DNA of 64,000 bases from Helicobacter pametensis ATCC 51478 (GTDB lineage Bacteria > Campylobacterota > Campylobacteria > Campylobacterales > Helicobacteraceae): contig NZ_KI912401.1 of assembly GCF_000518225.1 (NCBI RefSeq), forward strand, positions 313,478-377,477. Direction: 5' to 3'. A model generated the notes under the pieces. The model was not told the origin of the DNA and ran no database searches. It saw only the letters and a list, made by a program, of their open reading frames with translations. Below are positions 51,448 through 60,157 of the stretch, piece by piece. Position 1 is the stretch's first letter, and every line of letters begins with the position of its first letter. The translations under genes and the position numbers were made by a program.

Positions 51448-51523
51448 GGTCGCGTAGCTCAGTTGGTAGAGCACTACCTTGACATGGTAGTGGTCGTTGG
51501 TTCGAGTCCAATCGTGGCCACCA
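51448..51523 (+). tRNA. tRNA-Val (GAC)
   Basis: Acceptor GGTCGCG/CGTGGCC, anticodon stem CTACC/GGTAG enclosing TTGACAT (anticodon GAC), T-loop GGTTCGAGTCC, encoded CCA. It begins four bases after tRNA-Ala and shares its transcript. Confidence 0.96.
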
Positions 51524-51664
51524 TCTTCCTAAAACCTCCTAGATTGCCTGATGCAAAATACCTGAGCTCTTACAAATCATCATTGTTTCAAAACTCTATT
51601 ATCACAATGTTTATCTCCCTTCTATAACATCTAAGCCAATTTATCACATCCAAAGGAGAAACCA

Positions 51665-52315
51665 ATGAAACTAAAGACATTGACACTTGCCTCTATCACA
51701 TCACTTGCTTTGCTTCAAGCAGCACCCCAGCACCATCATGGCTCCACACATCACGCAAAACATTCGACATGTGATTACAAAGCCATCCAAAAACAAGCCA
51801 AAAGTCCCAGTGAGGCTATCAATTCTCTCATGCATGCACCCATGATGTGCACACCTTGGCATGAAAGCAAAAATGCTGAGATTGATTTTTTGACCAATAT
51901 GATTCCACATCACAAAGGTGCAATTCTTTCTTCCAAAGAGCTTTTAAAGCATAGCAAAAACGAGCAGCTCATTCACATCGCCAAACAAATCATCTCAAGC
52001 CAAAGAAAGGAAATCAAAGAATTTAAAAAGATTCTAAAAACCCTAAAAGCTGATCCCAGTCAAAACTATCAAGAATTTGTCACCAAAGCCAAGGCTGATA
52101 TGGACAAAATGATGAAAGAAATGTCAGCAATCAAACCCACAGACAATATCGACAAAGATTATATGCAAGCGATGATCATCCACCACCAAGGAGCTATCGA
52201 TGCATCTAAGCAGATCCTAGAAGTGAGCAAAAATCCTAAGATCCAAAAGATCGCTCATGCCATCATCAAAGAACAAGAAGATGAGATTCAAAAATTTAAA
52301 GCCCTATTAAAATAA
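51665..52315 (+). CDS. Secreted protein with two DUF305 repeats
   Basis: 216 residues. A signal peptide (KTLTLASITSLALLQAA) is followed by a histidine-rich stretch (APQHHHGSTHHAKH) and two DUF305 units, each a ferritin-like helix pair: FLTNMIPHHKGAILSSKELL (about 78) and YMQAMIIHHQGAIDASKQIL (about 165), each followed by IAKQIISSQRKEIKEFK or IAHAIIKEQEDEIQKFK. The HHxGA signature and the His-rich tail suggest metal binding, perhaps copper or silver, in the periplasm; DUF305 genes often sit near copper genes, but none are seen here. AAAGGAG precedes ATG. A 12-G tract follows the stop. Confidence 0.87.
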   Translation: MKLKTLTLASITSLALLQAAPQHHHGSTHHAKHSTCDYKAIQKQAKSPSEAINSLMHAPMMCTPWHESKNAEIDFLTNMIPHHKGAILSSKELLKHSKNEQLIHIAKQIISSQRKEIKEFKKILKTLKADPSQNYQEFVTKAKADMDKMMKEMSAIKPTDNIDKDYMQAMIIHHQGAIDASKQILEVSKNPKIQKIAHAIIKEQEDEIQKFKALLK

Positions 52316-52322
52316 AAAAAAA

Positions 52323-52334
52323 GGGGGGGGGGGG
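52323..52334. repeat. Poly-G tract, twelve bases
   Basis: Twelve G on the plus strand between a run of A after the DUF305 stop and the stop codon of the convergent small membrane gene (TCA at 52335-52337). No frame crosses it. Its purpose, if any, is at the 3' ends. Confidence 0.9.
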
Positions 52335-52763
52335 TCATAATAGAAGAAAAATCAAAACTCCACAAACACTAGAAAAAACACCAATCATATAAGCATACAC
52401 ATCAAATAGCTGAAATTCAAGAAGGAAGATCAAAGCAATGATCAATAAAATATAAGCAAAGATTCTAAAAAACGCCAATGAGATCCCAAACCCCAAAGCA
52501 ACCTTGTGAGAAAGTGGGATCTTCACTTCTTGCTCTTCATGATCCTCATTTTCACTGATCTCAAGCGTCCCTGCATCTGCCAAGCGCTTCTTCATAGATA
52601 AATAAAGACTAAAAAAAACGCCCAAAAAACTCAAATAAGCGACACCATAACTCAAGGCTGCATCCACACCTCTCATCCAAAATCCCAAACACACCCCCAA
52701 AAAAGCCAGCAAACAAACAAGACTAATCTTCAAGCTTGTGATACTCTCTGTATTTGGGATCAT
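52335..52763 (-). CDS. Small integral membrane protein downstream of atpZ-like gene
   Basis: About 142 residues if the ATG at 52763 is used, or 132 from the TTG at 52733, which follows an AGAGAG and overlaps the upstream stop by 11 bases; the exact start is undecided. Four hydrophobic segments: [55 protein letters not shown] and the C-terminal YMIGVFSSVCGVLIFLLL, with an acidic loop (ISENEDHEEQEVKIPLSH) in the middle. No family recognised; the position after hemL and the AtpZ-like gene is as in H. pylori (about HP0304-HP0306). It may take part in ATP synthase or haem biology; this is unknown. Confidence 0.65.
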   Translation of the reverse strand: MIPNTESITSLKISLVCLLAFLGVCLGFWMRGVDAALSYGVAYLSFLGVFFSLYLSMKKRLADAGTLEISENEDHEEQEVKIPLSHKVALGFGISLAFFRIFAYILLIIALIFLLEFQLFDVYAYMIGVFSSVCGVLIFLLL

Positions 52764-53022
52764 TTTGAAGTTCATCCATCGCTTTTTGCTGTTTTTTGTA
52801 AGCAAGATAAATATTGTAGCAAGCTGCTGCAACACCCCAAAACACACCAAGCCACAAAATCCATTCCCATCCGCTAAGTTTTTTAAGTCCGATTCCCACT
52901 CCTATACCAATCAGCACAGCAAGCACCATAGAAAATCCCAATGAGAGGGTATCAACCGCTGAGATGACTTTGCCATATTTGGGTTCTTGTGTCACAGGGC
53001 GTTTTGAGCGTTCTTTATCCAT
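52723..53022 (-). CDS. AtpZ/AtpI-like small membrane protein
   Basis: 99 residues with two transmembrane helices (about 24-45, [21 protein letters not shown]; and [22 protein letters not shown]), an N-terminal charged arm and a basic C-terminal tail: the layout of AtpZ/AtpI proteins, which help assemble the ATP synthase c-ring. The ATG at 53022 has GAGGAGA upstream and lies inside the hemL 3' end, an eight-base overlap. The ATP synthase genes are not in the window, so the link rests on the family alone. Confidence 0.7.
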   Translation of the reverse strand: MDKERSKRPVTQEPKYGKVISAVDTLSLGFSMVLAVLIGIGVGIGLKKLSGWEWILWLGVFWGVAAACYNIYLAYKKQQKAMDELQNDPKYREYHKLED

Positions 53023-54304
53023 AGATGATCTCCTCAAGTGATTCTCCACATTTGCAAATCGCCCAATCAATCTCCTCATCAGTCATAGTCGAGCACACAA
53101 ATCCTGCCTCAAAAGCCGAAGGAGCAAGGTAGATTCCTCTCTCAAGCATTTGTTGATGGAATTTAGCAAACAAAGTCGTATCACTTGCTCTAGCATCATC
53201 AAAATTACACACCTCATTGGCAGTGAAAAAATAGCCAAACATACTTCCGCGTACACAGGTTTGAAGTGCAACTCCTCTTTTTTGAGCTTCTTGTGCAAAG
53301 CCCTGCATCAAGCGTTTGGCTTTTGATTCCAATCTCTCATACAAACCAGAATCTGCTTTGAGCTTACAAACAGACATCAATCCAGCACTCACAGCCACAG
53401 GATTCCCACTCAAAGTCCCAGCCTGATAAACACTTCCTACAGGTGATAAAAGTTTCATAATCTCATCATTCCCCCCAAAAGCCGCCAAAGGCATCCCCCC
53501 ACCGATCACCTTGCCAAAGGTCACCATATCAGGGATGACTTCATAAAATACTTGTGCCCCTCTCAATGAAGCACGGAATCCACTCATCACTTCATCAAAA
53601 ATCAAAACAGCCCCATACTGATCACACAACTCCCTCAAGCCAAAAATAAATTCTTTTCTAGCTGGGATCAGTCCCATATTGCCAGCAATTGGCTCAATGA
53701 TCACACATCCCACATCCCCACTCTCAAAACATGCACGCACAGAATCCAAATCATTGTAGCGCGCCACTAATGTGTGCTTGGAGAAATCCATCGGCACACC
53801 AGGAGAACTTGGAGATCCAAAGGTCGCACACCCACTCCCAGCACTCACCAAGAGGCTATCACTATGTCCATGATAACATCCATCAAACTTGATGATATCA
53901 TCCTTCCCACTATAAGCCCTTGCTAGACGAATCGCGCTCATTGTCGCCTCTGTGCCACTGCTTACAAGGCGGATTTTCTCTACCCCATCATAGAGAGAAA
54001 TAATCTCTTTTGCCAAAGTTGTCTCAAGCTCAGTGGGTGCACCAAAACTCATCCCATTATGGATGGCCTCAATGCTAGCTTGTTTGATCTCCAAATCCCC
54101 ATGTCCAAAGATCAAAGGTCCCCAACTTTGCACAAAATCAAGATATTTATTTCCATCCACATCATAAAGATAGCTTCCCTCTCCTCTGGCGATAAATCTA
54201 GGAGTGCCACCGACACTACCAAAAGCACGCACGGGAGAATTCACACCACCTACGATCACTTGTTTGGCTTCATTGAAATCATTGACACTATGTAAAATCT
54301 CCAT
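53015..54304 (-). CDS. hemL: Glutamate-1-semialdehyde 2,1-aminomutase
   Basis: PLP enzyme forming 5-aminolevulinate in C5 haem synthesis. 429 residues. [17 protein letters not shown] at residue 19, [72 protein letters not shown] and the Schiff-base lysine in [16 protein letters not shown] are the family signature. AGGAGGA precedes the ATG. It is followed by the AtpZ-like gene with an eight-base overlap. No haem gene adjoins it. Confidence 0.97.
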   Translation of the reverse strand: MEILHSVNDFNEAKQVIVGGVNSPVRAFGSVGGTPRFIARGEGSYLYDVDGNKYLDFVQSWGPLIFGHGDLEIKQASIEAIHNGMSFGAPTELETTLAKEIISLYDGVEKIRLVSSGTEATMSAIRLARAYSGKDDIIKFDGCYHGHSDSLLVSAGSGCATFGSPSSPGVPMDFSKHTLVARYNDLDSVRACFESGDVGCVIIEPIAGNMGLIPARKEFIFGLRELCDQYGAVLIFDEVMSGFRASLRGAQVFYEVIPDMVTFGKVIGGGMPLAAFGGNDEIMKLLSPVGSVYQAGTLSGNPVAVSAGLMSVCKLKADSGLYERLESKAKRLMQGFAQEAQKRGVALQTCVRGSMFGYFFTANEVCNFDDARASDTTLFAKFHQQMLERGIYLAPSAFEAGFVCSTMTDEEIDWAICKCGESLEEIIYG

Positions 54305-54316
54305 TCTATTCCTCCT

Positions 54317-54964
54317 TTATTTAATTTGTCTCAATGTCTGATTTTCTAGCATAAACACTTTTGTGCAAGAAGAAGCGACCTGCTCATCATGCGTGGCCAA
54401 TACCAATCCAGATCCATTCTGCTCCAAAAAATCTAAAATAATTTTCATCACCTGATGGGCAGTTTGTTTATCAAGGTTGCCCGTAGGTTCATCAGCAAAA
54501 ATCATTTGAGGTTTTTTGCACAAGATTCGAGCGATCGACAATCTTTGTTGCTGACCACCACTTAGTTCTCCAACCTGCTGTCTAAGCACATGGTCGATCC
54601 CCAACTTCCTCAACAAATCAAAATCCAGCTCTTGCTTTGCCAAAAACGATGCGATTTGTAAGTTTTCAATCGCACGAAAACCACGAAAGAGATAATGTGA
54701 TTGGAAGATGATTCCCACCTTTAGGCGTCGCAATGCCAAAAGTTCTGAAGAGCTTAGAGAATAGATATCTTGCCACTCTAGCAAATTGATCACTCCATTT
54801 TGTGGAGGCAGAAGTGTAGAGAGATGATTGAGGATTGTAGATTTCCCACTCCCACTCACCCCCAAAATCGCAATCGACTCTCCCCTCTTACACTCAAGGC
54901 TGACCCCCTTATATAAGGGATAGTCAAAAGCATGAGAGAGATCGATCGCTTGGAGAAGATGCAT
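54317..54964 (-). CDS. lolD: ABC transporter ATPase, LolD-like
   Basis: 215-residue ATP-binding cassette. Walker A GVSGSGKSTIL (about 36), Q-loop FQSHYLF, signature LSGGQQQRLSIARIL, Walker B MIFADEPTGNLD and H-loop LATHDEQ. LolD-type proteins energise lipoprotein release, and the window's LolC/E-type permease has no adjacent ATPase, so this is the natural partner; a FtsE/MacB role is the alternative. TTG-ATG at 54967-54962 overlaps the tsf stop; I take ATG at 54964. Confidence 0.78.
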   Translation of the reverse strand: MHLLQAIDLSHAFDYPLYKGVSLECKRGESIAILGVSGSGKSTILNHLSTLLPPQNGVINLLEWQDIYSLSSSELLALRRLKVGIIFQSHYLFRGFRAIENLQIASFLAKQELDFDLLRKLGIDHVLRQQVGELSGGQQQRLSIARILCKKPQMIFADEPTGNLDKQTAHQVMKIILDFLEQNGSGLVLATHDEQVASSCTKVFMLENQTLRQIK

Positions 54965-56025
54965 CAAAGTTGCGCCATAACTTCCTGCGCAAAATCAACG
55001 ACTTCTTTTTCGATCCCCTCCCCTAATTCAAATCGAATATATTCGACGATCTCAAGCTCATCACCAAGCTCCTTGCCAGTTGATTCCAAAACTTGAGCGA
55101 TTGTTTTTTTGTCATCCATGACATAAAACTGTCCAAGAAGTGTCATTCTTTGATCGATCAATGTATTATCTGCGATAAATCGATCCATTTGACCTGGGAT
55201 GATTTTCTCCCAAATTGCCTCAGGTTTCCCTTGAGCTTTGAGCTCAGCTTTGAGAGCTTCTTCTGCTTGTGCTAGCACCTCTGCTGTTAGTTCACTTTGG
55301 CTTACATAAGCAGGAATCTTATGTAGTGGTTTTCCAAGTCGCTTGAGTTCTTCATTTTCTTTCTCAAGTTCAGCAATCAATGCTACTTTTTCTTTGGCAA
55401 TGAATTCAGAATCAATTTGCTTATAGCTTAGATACTGAGGCTTCATGGCAGCAGCATGCATACAGAAATTTCGTGCCAATTCTGCTACTTTTGGAGCATT
55501 GGAAGCATTCTTGAAATTCATCGCGATGATCACACCAACACGCCCATTGCTGTGGACATATCCATTGACGATACCCTCACCATTTGCACTGACATTGGCT
55601 ATCCTTCGCACAACGATATTTTCACCAATCTTGGCAATTTGCCCCTTAAGATACTCATCAAAAGAGCCTCCATCAACACTCACAGAACCCAACGCCTCAG
55701 CACTCTGAATCTTTTGAGAGCAAACAAGCTCTGTGCTTTTTGCTACAAGTGCGATAAATCCATCATTTTTGGCAACAAAATCCGTCTCACTATTGATCTC
55801 TAGCATCACAGCATTGCTAAAATCATCAGCCACTTTGACAGAGATCACACCCTCAGCAGCGACACGATCAGCCTTTTTGGCTGCCTTACTCAATCCCTTC
55901 TCTCTCAAATATTCAACAGCCTTTTGGATATCTCCACCCACTTCTACAAGAGCTTTTTTGCAGTCCATCATCCCCGCATCTGTCATCTCTCTAAGTTGCT
56001 TTACAAGTTGAGCACTAATTTCCAT
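54964..56025 (-). CDS. tsf: Elongation factor Ts
   Basis: Guanine nucleotide exchange factor for EF-Tu. 353 residues, the long form with a duplicated core typical of Campylobacterota. N-terminal UBA-like LREMTDAGMMDCKKALVEVG and EYLREKGLSKAAKKADRVAAEG, then MLEINSETDFVAKNDGF and, at about residue 190, HAAAMKPQYLSY; IWEKIIPGQMDRFIADNTLI near the end. It starts one base inside the rpsB stop (TAATG) and ends at the LolD-like gene. Confidence 0.96.
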   Translation of the reverse strand: MEISAQLVKQLREMTDAGMMDCKKALVEVGGDIQKAVEYLREKGLSKAAKKADRVAAEGVISVKVADDFSNAVMLEINSETDFVAKNDGFIALVAKSTELVCSQKIQSAEALGSVSVDGGSFDEYLKGQIAKIGENIVVRRIANVSANGEGIVNGYVHSNGRVGVIIAMNFKNASNAPKVAELARNFCMHAAAMKPQYLSYKQIDSEFIAKEKVALIAELEKENEELKRLGKPLHKIPAYVSQSELTAEVLAQAEEALKAELKAQGKPEAIWEKIIPGQMDRFIADNTLIDQRMTLLGQFYVMDDKKTIAQVLESTGKELGDELEIVEYIRFELGEGIEKEVVDFAQEVMAQL

Positions 56026-56807
56026 TACTCTTCTCCTTGCTTTTCAAGCTCTGCAGTGACTTCATCCATCACTTCTTTTTTTTCTTCTTCACTTGCTGGT
56101 GCGACTTCTTGGACTTCACCTTCTACTCCATTCATCGCGCGTCCCTCAGTGATCGCCTCTGTCATCTCTTTGCAGAAAAGTTGGATTGAGCGAATGGCAT
56201 CATCATTTCCTGGGATTGGATAATCAATCAAATCTGGATCACAGTTTGTATCAATCGGAGCCACAACAGGGATGCCAAGTCTTCTAGCTTCAGCAACAGC
56301 GATTTTTTCCTTGATCGCATCGATGACAAAAATCATATCTGGTGCTTTTTTCATATGGCGCACACCACCAAGATATTTATTGAGCTTATCTTTTTTGCGC
56401 ATAAGCATCAATTTTTCTTTTTTGGTCAGCAAATCGATTTGTCCGCTTGCCTCCATCTCTTCAATCACTTCAAGTTTTCTCACAGAGCGCTTGATCGTAC
56501 TGAAGTTTGTAAGCATTCCACCAAGCCATCGATAATTCACATAAGGCACACCCACACTTTCAGCATATTCCTTAAGTGTTTCACTTGCCTGCTTCTTTGT
56601 CCCTACAAACAAAATCGTCTTACCCTCAGCAGCTGCATCACGCACGATATTGTATGTATAGCGGAAGTATCGAATCGTCTTTTGTAAGTCGATGATATGA
56701 ATATTTTTGCGAACACCAAAAATAAATCTCTTCATTTTTGGATTCCATCGTCTTGTCTGATGTCCGAAGTGCACACCGCACTCTAATAGGTCTTTCATGG
56801 TTACCAT
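56025..56807 (-). CDS. rpsB: 30S ribosomal protein S2
   Basis: 260-residue ribosomal protein. The N-terminal [20 protein letters not shown] and [11 protein letters not shown]-type [15 protein letters not shown], then [52 protein letters not shown] and [11 protein letters not shown] are standard. The C-terminal tail ([17 protein letters not shown]) is acidic. I take the ATG at 56807 with AAGGAG before; an ATG five codons upstream exists but its ribosome site is poorer. It opens the rpsB-tsf-lolD unit. Confidence 0.96.
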   Translation of the reverse strand: MVTMKDLLECGVHFGHQTRRWNPKMKRFIFGVRKNIHIIDLQKTIRYFRYTYNIVRDAAAEGKTILFVGTKKQASETLKEYAESVGVPYVNYRWLGGMLTNFSTIKRSVRKLEVIEEMEASGQIDLLTKKEKLMLMRKKDKLNKYLGGVRHMKKAPDMIFVIDAIKEKIAVAEARRLGIPVVAPIDTNCDPDLIDYPIPGNDDAIRSIQLFCKEMTEAITEGRAMNGVEGEVQEVAPASEEEKKEVMDEVTAELEKQGEE

Positions 56808-56947
56808 AAGGTTCTCCTTCATTGATATTTGGTTTTTCCTCCACGCTCATCAACCCTACATTCAACAACAAATATAGAGCAACCTTTGAAGAATTAGCGT
56901 GTGCGTATTGCTTTGACCAGAAGGTCAAAAAGGAAGGCTTGATTCTA
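56808..56947 (-). promoter_or_regulatory. rpsB leader with a perfect hairpin and -10 element
   Basis: On the minus strand a likely -10 (TAGAAT, plus-strand 56942-56947) is followed by a leader of about 130 bases. TTTGACC-loop-GGTCAAA at 56912-56929 forms a perfect seven-pair stem with a four-base loop. Ribosomal protein operons often autoregulate by leader structures. A role as S2 binding site is inferred; the hairpin is not followed by a U run. Confidence 0.4.
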
Positions 56948-57024
56948 CAATAAAATTACTCATCATCAATAAAAAGGTGGAGGGCTATCGTAAAATAAAC
57001 TTTTTACAAGACACCAAGAGAGCA

Positions 57025-58155
57025 TTAGCCGATTTTGGCTGTGTTTTCAAACAAAATCTCACAATTTGGATCATCCCAGTCAAACTCTTCTGTGATATTA
57101 ACTGTTGGGATTGGGAAAGTAAAGGGAGCACCATTTTTGTCCCCCTCGCTCATCACTTCATAAAAGGCTTTGTTGATAAGCTTCATTTCAGGCAAGAAGT
57201 GTTTATAAGTCAGATCCTCTAAGCGTTTTACTCCTCTTTTTTGTGCTTCTTTGAGTAGATCGTGATCTTCAATTCCTTGCATCAAATGAAGATCATATCT
57301 TGTAGGAATCTGATCTTTGAGATCCTCTGGCACACTCCAATCAATTGTCACATTTGTGAAAGGACTTTGCCCCCATCGTGCAGGAACATTGAGATTATAA
57401 ACAAAGCCTCTAATCGCTTTTTTGATCTCGCGATATTCAAGTTTGTCTTTGAACACATAGGGAGCAAGATAGGTATCAAAAGAGCTAAAAGCCTGAGCTC
57501 CCGCCCATTCACTCTGCAAGATTCCCAAAAAGTTTGCCATCTGCCCCAAAGCCTCTCTAAAATGTTTAGGAGCCTTAGAATCCACTCTGCCCCTCACACC
57601 ATTAAATCCCTCATTGAGCAATACACGCAAACTCCATCCAGCACAATATCCACTCAAGCAATCCAAATCATGGATGTGAATATCTCCATTGCGATGAGCA
57701 AGTCCTTCTTCTTGGCTATAAACTTTATCAAGCCAATAGTTTGCCACGACCTTTCCTGCTAGATTATTGATCAGTCCTGCATTGCTATAGCCTGTGTTGG
57801 CATTGGCTTTGATCCTCCAATCTTCCCCACTGATATACTCTTCCACGCTTTGGGTGCAATCCACATAAGTTGTCCCCTGATTGAGCACTGCCTCTCTTTG
57901 CATTTTGTGCAAAAAACGATAATTCATAAAACTCTTCATCACTTCAAATTCTTTCAATTCAAACAATACTCGCTCAATGCAATCTTGGATCTTCTCAACG
58001 CTATCAAGTTTTTCTTCCTTGACTTTTTCTATGACAAGTAAAAAGACTTCTTGCTTCTCTTTTTTTCCAACACTTTTATAAGCTTTTTTGATCGCATCTT
58101 TGATCTTATGAGGCATAAATTCTTGGATTTTCCCATCGCGTTTGTAGATAAACAT
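57025..58155 (-). pseudogene. nrdD: Anaerobic ribonucleoside-triphosphate reductase, 3'-truncated
   Basis: 376 residues beginning with an ATP-cone domain (MFIYKRDGKIQEFMPHKIKD, about 1-90), followed by the N-terminal part of the class III catalytic barrel (NQGTTYVDCTQSVEEYI, NGDIHIHDLDCLSGYCAGWS, NLNVPARWGQSPFTNVTIDW). The frame stops after ILFENTAKIG, about half of the normal length of 600-700 residues. The rest, including the catalytic thiyl cysteine loop, zinc site and C-terminal glycyl-radical motif, does not appear in the 217 bases before rpsB in any frame I checked. No nrdG activase gene follows. It cannot act as a reductase; only the nucleotide-sensing part would remain if it is translated. 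Confidence 0.85.
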
Positions 58156-58260
58156 TGACTCTCCTTATTCCTAAAATTCAAAAGATTCTAGAGCATTTTT
58201 GAAGATTTTATTCATCTCCAAAGTCAGATATATTTGAAATTTTTCAACACATTTCAAAGC

Positions 58261-59112
58261 CTAGCAATGGGACACAATCAGAGGTGAAAAGGATTTGAGC
58301 ATAATTTGAATCTGATCTCCAATCTTGATATTCTCCACCTCACTAGGATGACATACAAAGCTAAAGATCTCACCATGTAAAAGCACCTCAAGGCGCACAT
58401 TGAGATCCATTTTTTTCATATCAAGCACTTCAACACTCAATGCAATATTGCCCCGCACAAATCGATCTTTGGGAGTTTTGATAGAGAGAATCTTCCCCTC
58501 ATCAATCTCTAAAACTCGATCACTCAAACGATAGATCTCAGCAATCTGATGGCTGACAAGTACCATCATAAACCCAAGCTCTCTTTGCCAACCATCAAGC
58601 TCATCTAAAAGTTTGGATTTGATTCTTTGATCCAAAGCACTCATTGGTTCATCCAAAATCAAAATCTTTGGCCTACGTGCCAATGCTCTAGCGATCGCTA
58701 CTCGTTGAGCTTGCCCACCTGAGAGCTGAGTGATTTTGTGATGAGCAATCTTATCCAATTCCATCATCTCCAAAAGTCTTGCGACATCTTCTTTGAGCAC
58801 CCCTTTGCCATATCTAATATTATCTATCACGCTTAAGTGAGGAAAAAGAGCATAATCTTGAAATACAAATCCGATATTACGCTTTTGTGGAGCAAGCAAG
58901 AAATGAGAGCGATTCCACACCTCTCCATCACACCAAACCTCTCCCCAATCTATCTTCTCAAGACCTGCTAAAATCCTCAAAATCGTGCTTTTTCCAGATC
59001 CACTTGGACCAAAGATTCCAATCCGCTCACCATCTTCAATCTCTCCAGAGATTTTGAGCTCAAAATCTCCATTGACTCCCTTAAGCTTTTTGCCAAAATT
59101 AAACCTAATCAA
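58261..59112 (-). CDS. modC: Molybdate ABC transporter ATPase
   Basis: 283-residue ATP-binding protein of the molybdate importer. Walker A GPSGSGKST (about 33), Q-loop FVFQDYALFP, signature LSGGQAQRVAIARAL, Walker B ILILDEPMSALD, and H-loop LVSHQ. A C-terminal TOBE/Mop domain (MKKMDLNVRLEVLLHGEIFS) senses molybdate. The TTG at 59112 is five bases after GGAG and overlaps the modB stop; an upstream GTG (59142) within modB is less likely. Last gene of modA-mop-modB-modC. Confidence 0.9.
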   Translation of the reverse strand: MIRFNFGKKLKGVNGDFELKISGEIEDGERIGIFGPSGSGKSTILRILAGLEKIDWGEVWCDGEVWNRSHFLLAPQKRNIGFVFQDYALFPHLSVIDNIRYGKGVLKEDVARLLEMMELDKIAHHKITQLSGGQAQRVAIARALARRPKILILDEPMSALDQRIKSKLLDELDGWQRELGFMMVLVSHQIAEIYRLSDRVLEIDEGKILSIKTPKDRFVRGNIALSVEVLDMKKMDLNVRLEVLLHGEIFSFVCHPSEVENIKIGDQIQIMLKSFSPLIVSHC

Positions 59113-59774
59113 TGTGTCTCCAAATATCTTTTGTTGATCCACAAAATAACAAACAGCAATCCCGCACTCACAGCAAACAAACTCAAAGCATATTGATGAG
59201 CCAAAGCATAATTGAGAGCCTCCACCTCATCATAAAGAGCGATACTTGCAAGCCGTGTCTCCCCTTGGATATTCCCGCCAATCATCATCACTACCCCAAA
59301 CTCTCCAATCGCATGGACAAAAGTTCCCATACAGGCAAGCAAGATTGAGGGTTTGATATTGGGCAAAAGCACCAAAAAAAGAGTTTCCATCCTTCCTCTA
59401 CCAAGCATAAAGCTAGCTTCTTCAAGCTGGGGTGGGAGAGATTGCAATCCACTTTTGATGGGATTGACCATAAAAGGCAGACCAAAGATCACACTAGCAA
59501 TCAAAATCCCCTCAAAACTAAACACAAGCTTCAAATCCCAATGCGCAAGCAAGAATTTCCCCAAAAAACCATTGGGTGAAAATAAAATCAAAAGATAAAA
59601 GCCAAGCACTGTTGGAGGCAATACCAATGGAAGCCAGATCAAAACTTCAATACAAATTTTCCACACATTCTTCGCACGATACAAAAAAAAGCCAAGCAAG
59701 ATCCCAATAGGTAACAAAATCAGCGTCGTCCAAAATGCCAGCTTAAAAGTCAAAAGCATGGTTTGAGCAAACAC
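59109..59774 (-). CDS. modB: Molybdate ABC transporter permease
   Basis: 221-residue membrane protein with five or six helices, of the binding-protein-dependent transport family. The EAA loop is SLPPQLEEASFMLGRGRMET-like (EEASFMLGRGRMETLFLVLLP). FGVVMMIGGNIQGETR is typical of ModB. It starts at the base where the Mop-domain gene stops and overlaps modC at its 3' end. Confidence 0.93.
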   Translation of the reverse strand: MFAQTMLLTFKLAFWTTLILLPIGILLGFFLYRAKNVWKICIEVLIWLPLVLPPTVLGFYLLILFSPNGFLGKFLLAHWDLKLVFSFEGILIASVIFGLPFMVNPIKSGLQSLPPQLEEASFMLGRGRMETLFLVLLPNIKPSILLACMGTFVHAIGEFGVVMMIGGNIQGETRLASIALYDEVEALNYALAHQYALSLFAVSAGLLFVILWINKRYLETH

Positions 59775-60157
59775 TATAGATTCCTCAATAAAAGAATCTC
59801 ATTGGATTTGACAAACCAAAAGCACTCCATTCCCTCTTGCAATCCAAGTTCAAGTGAAGCCTCATAAGAGATAAGAGATGAGATCTTATAACCACAAAAA
59901 TCAAAAGTAATCCTTGAGAGAATTAGGTTGTGTTCAATTGAGACAATGGGGGAATAAAACTTATTTCTTGCACTGATTTTTGAATCAAGAGCGACCATCA
60001 CATCGCTTTCTTTGAAGTTTGCCCAGACTTTCTCTCCCTCCCTCAAATCATCCTCCAAACTCAAAACCCCCAAAATTTGCGAGCAACAATCTAGTTTTAC
60101 AAAGCAGATTCCATCTTGAGTTTTAACTTCAAGCACTAAACACTCAAGCCTATTCAT
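59774..60157 (-). CDS. Molybdenum-pterin-binding (Mop/TOBE) protein
   Basis: 127 residues, two TOBE/Mop-like beta units (ECLVLEVKTQDGICFVKLDC and NLILSRITFDFCGYKISSLI; the second ends with LELGLQEGMECFWFVKSNEI). The composition and position, between modA and modB, match Cj0302c of C. jejuni, annotated there as a molybdenum-pterin-binding protein. It probably stores or senses molybdate in the cytoplasm. There is no DNA-binding domain, so it is not a full ModE regulator. ATG 60157 overlaps the modA stop by eight bases. Confidence 0.82.
   Translation of the reverse strand: MNRLECLVLEVKTQDGICFVKLDCCSQILGVLSLEDDLREGEKVWANFKESDVMVALDSKISARNKFYSPIVSIEHNLILSRITFDFCGYKISSLISYEASLELGLQEGMECFWFVKSNEILLLRNL

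Noticed and set aside
56638-56928. Minus-strand frame of 96 residues running through the rpsB leader
   Set aside because: Overlaps the 5' end of rpsB in another frame, has no family resemblance and would start upstream of the leader hairpin.
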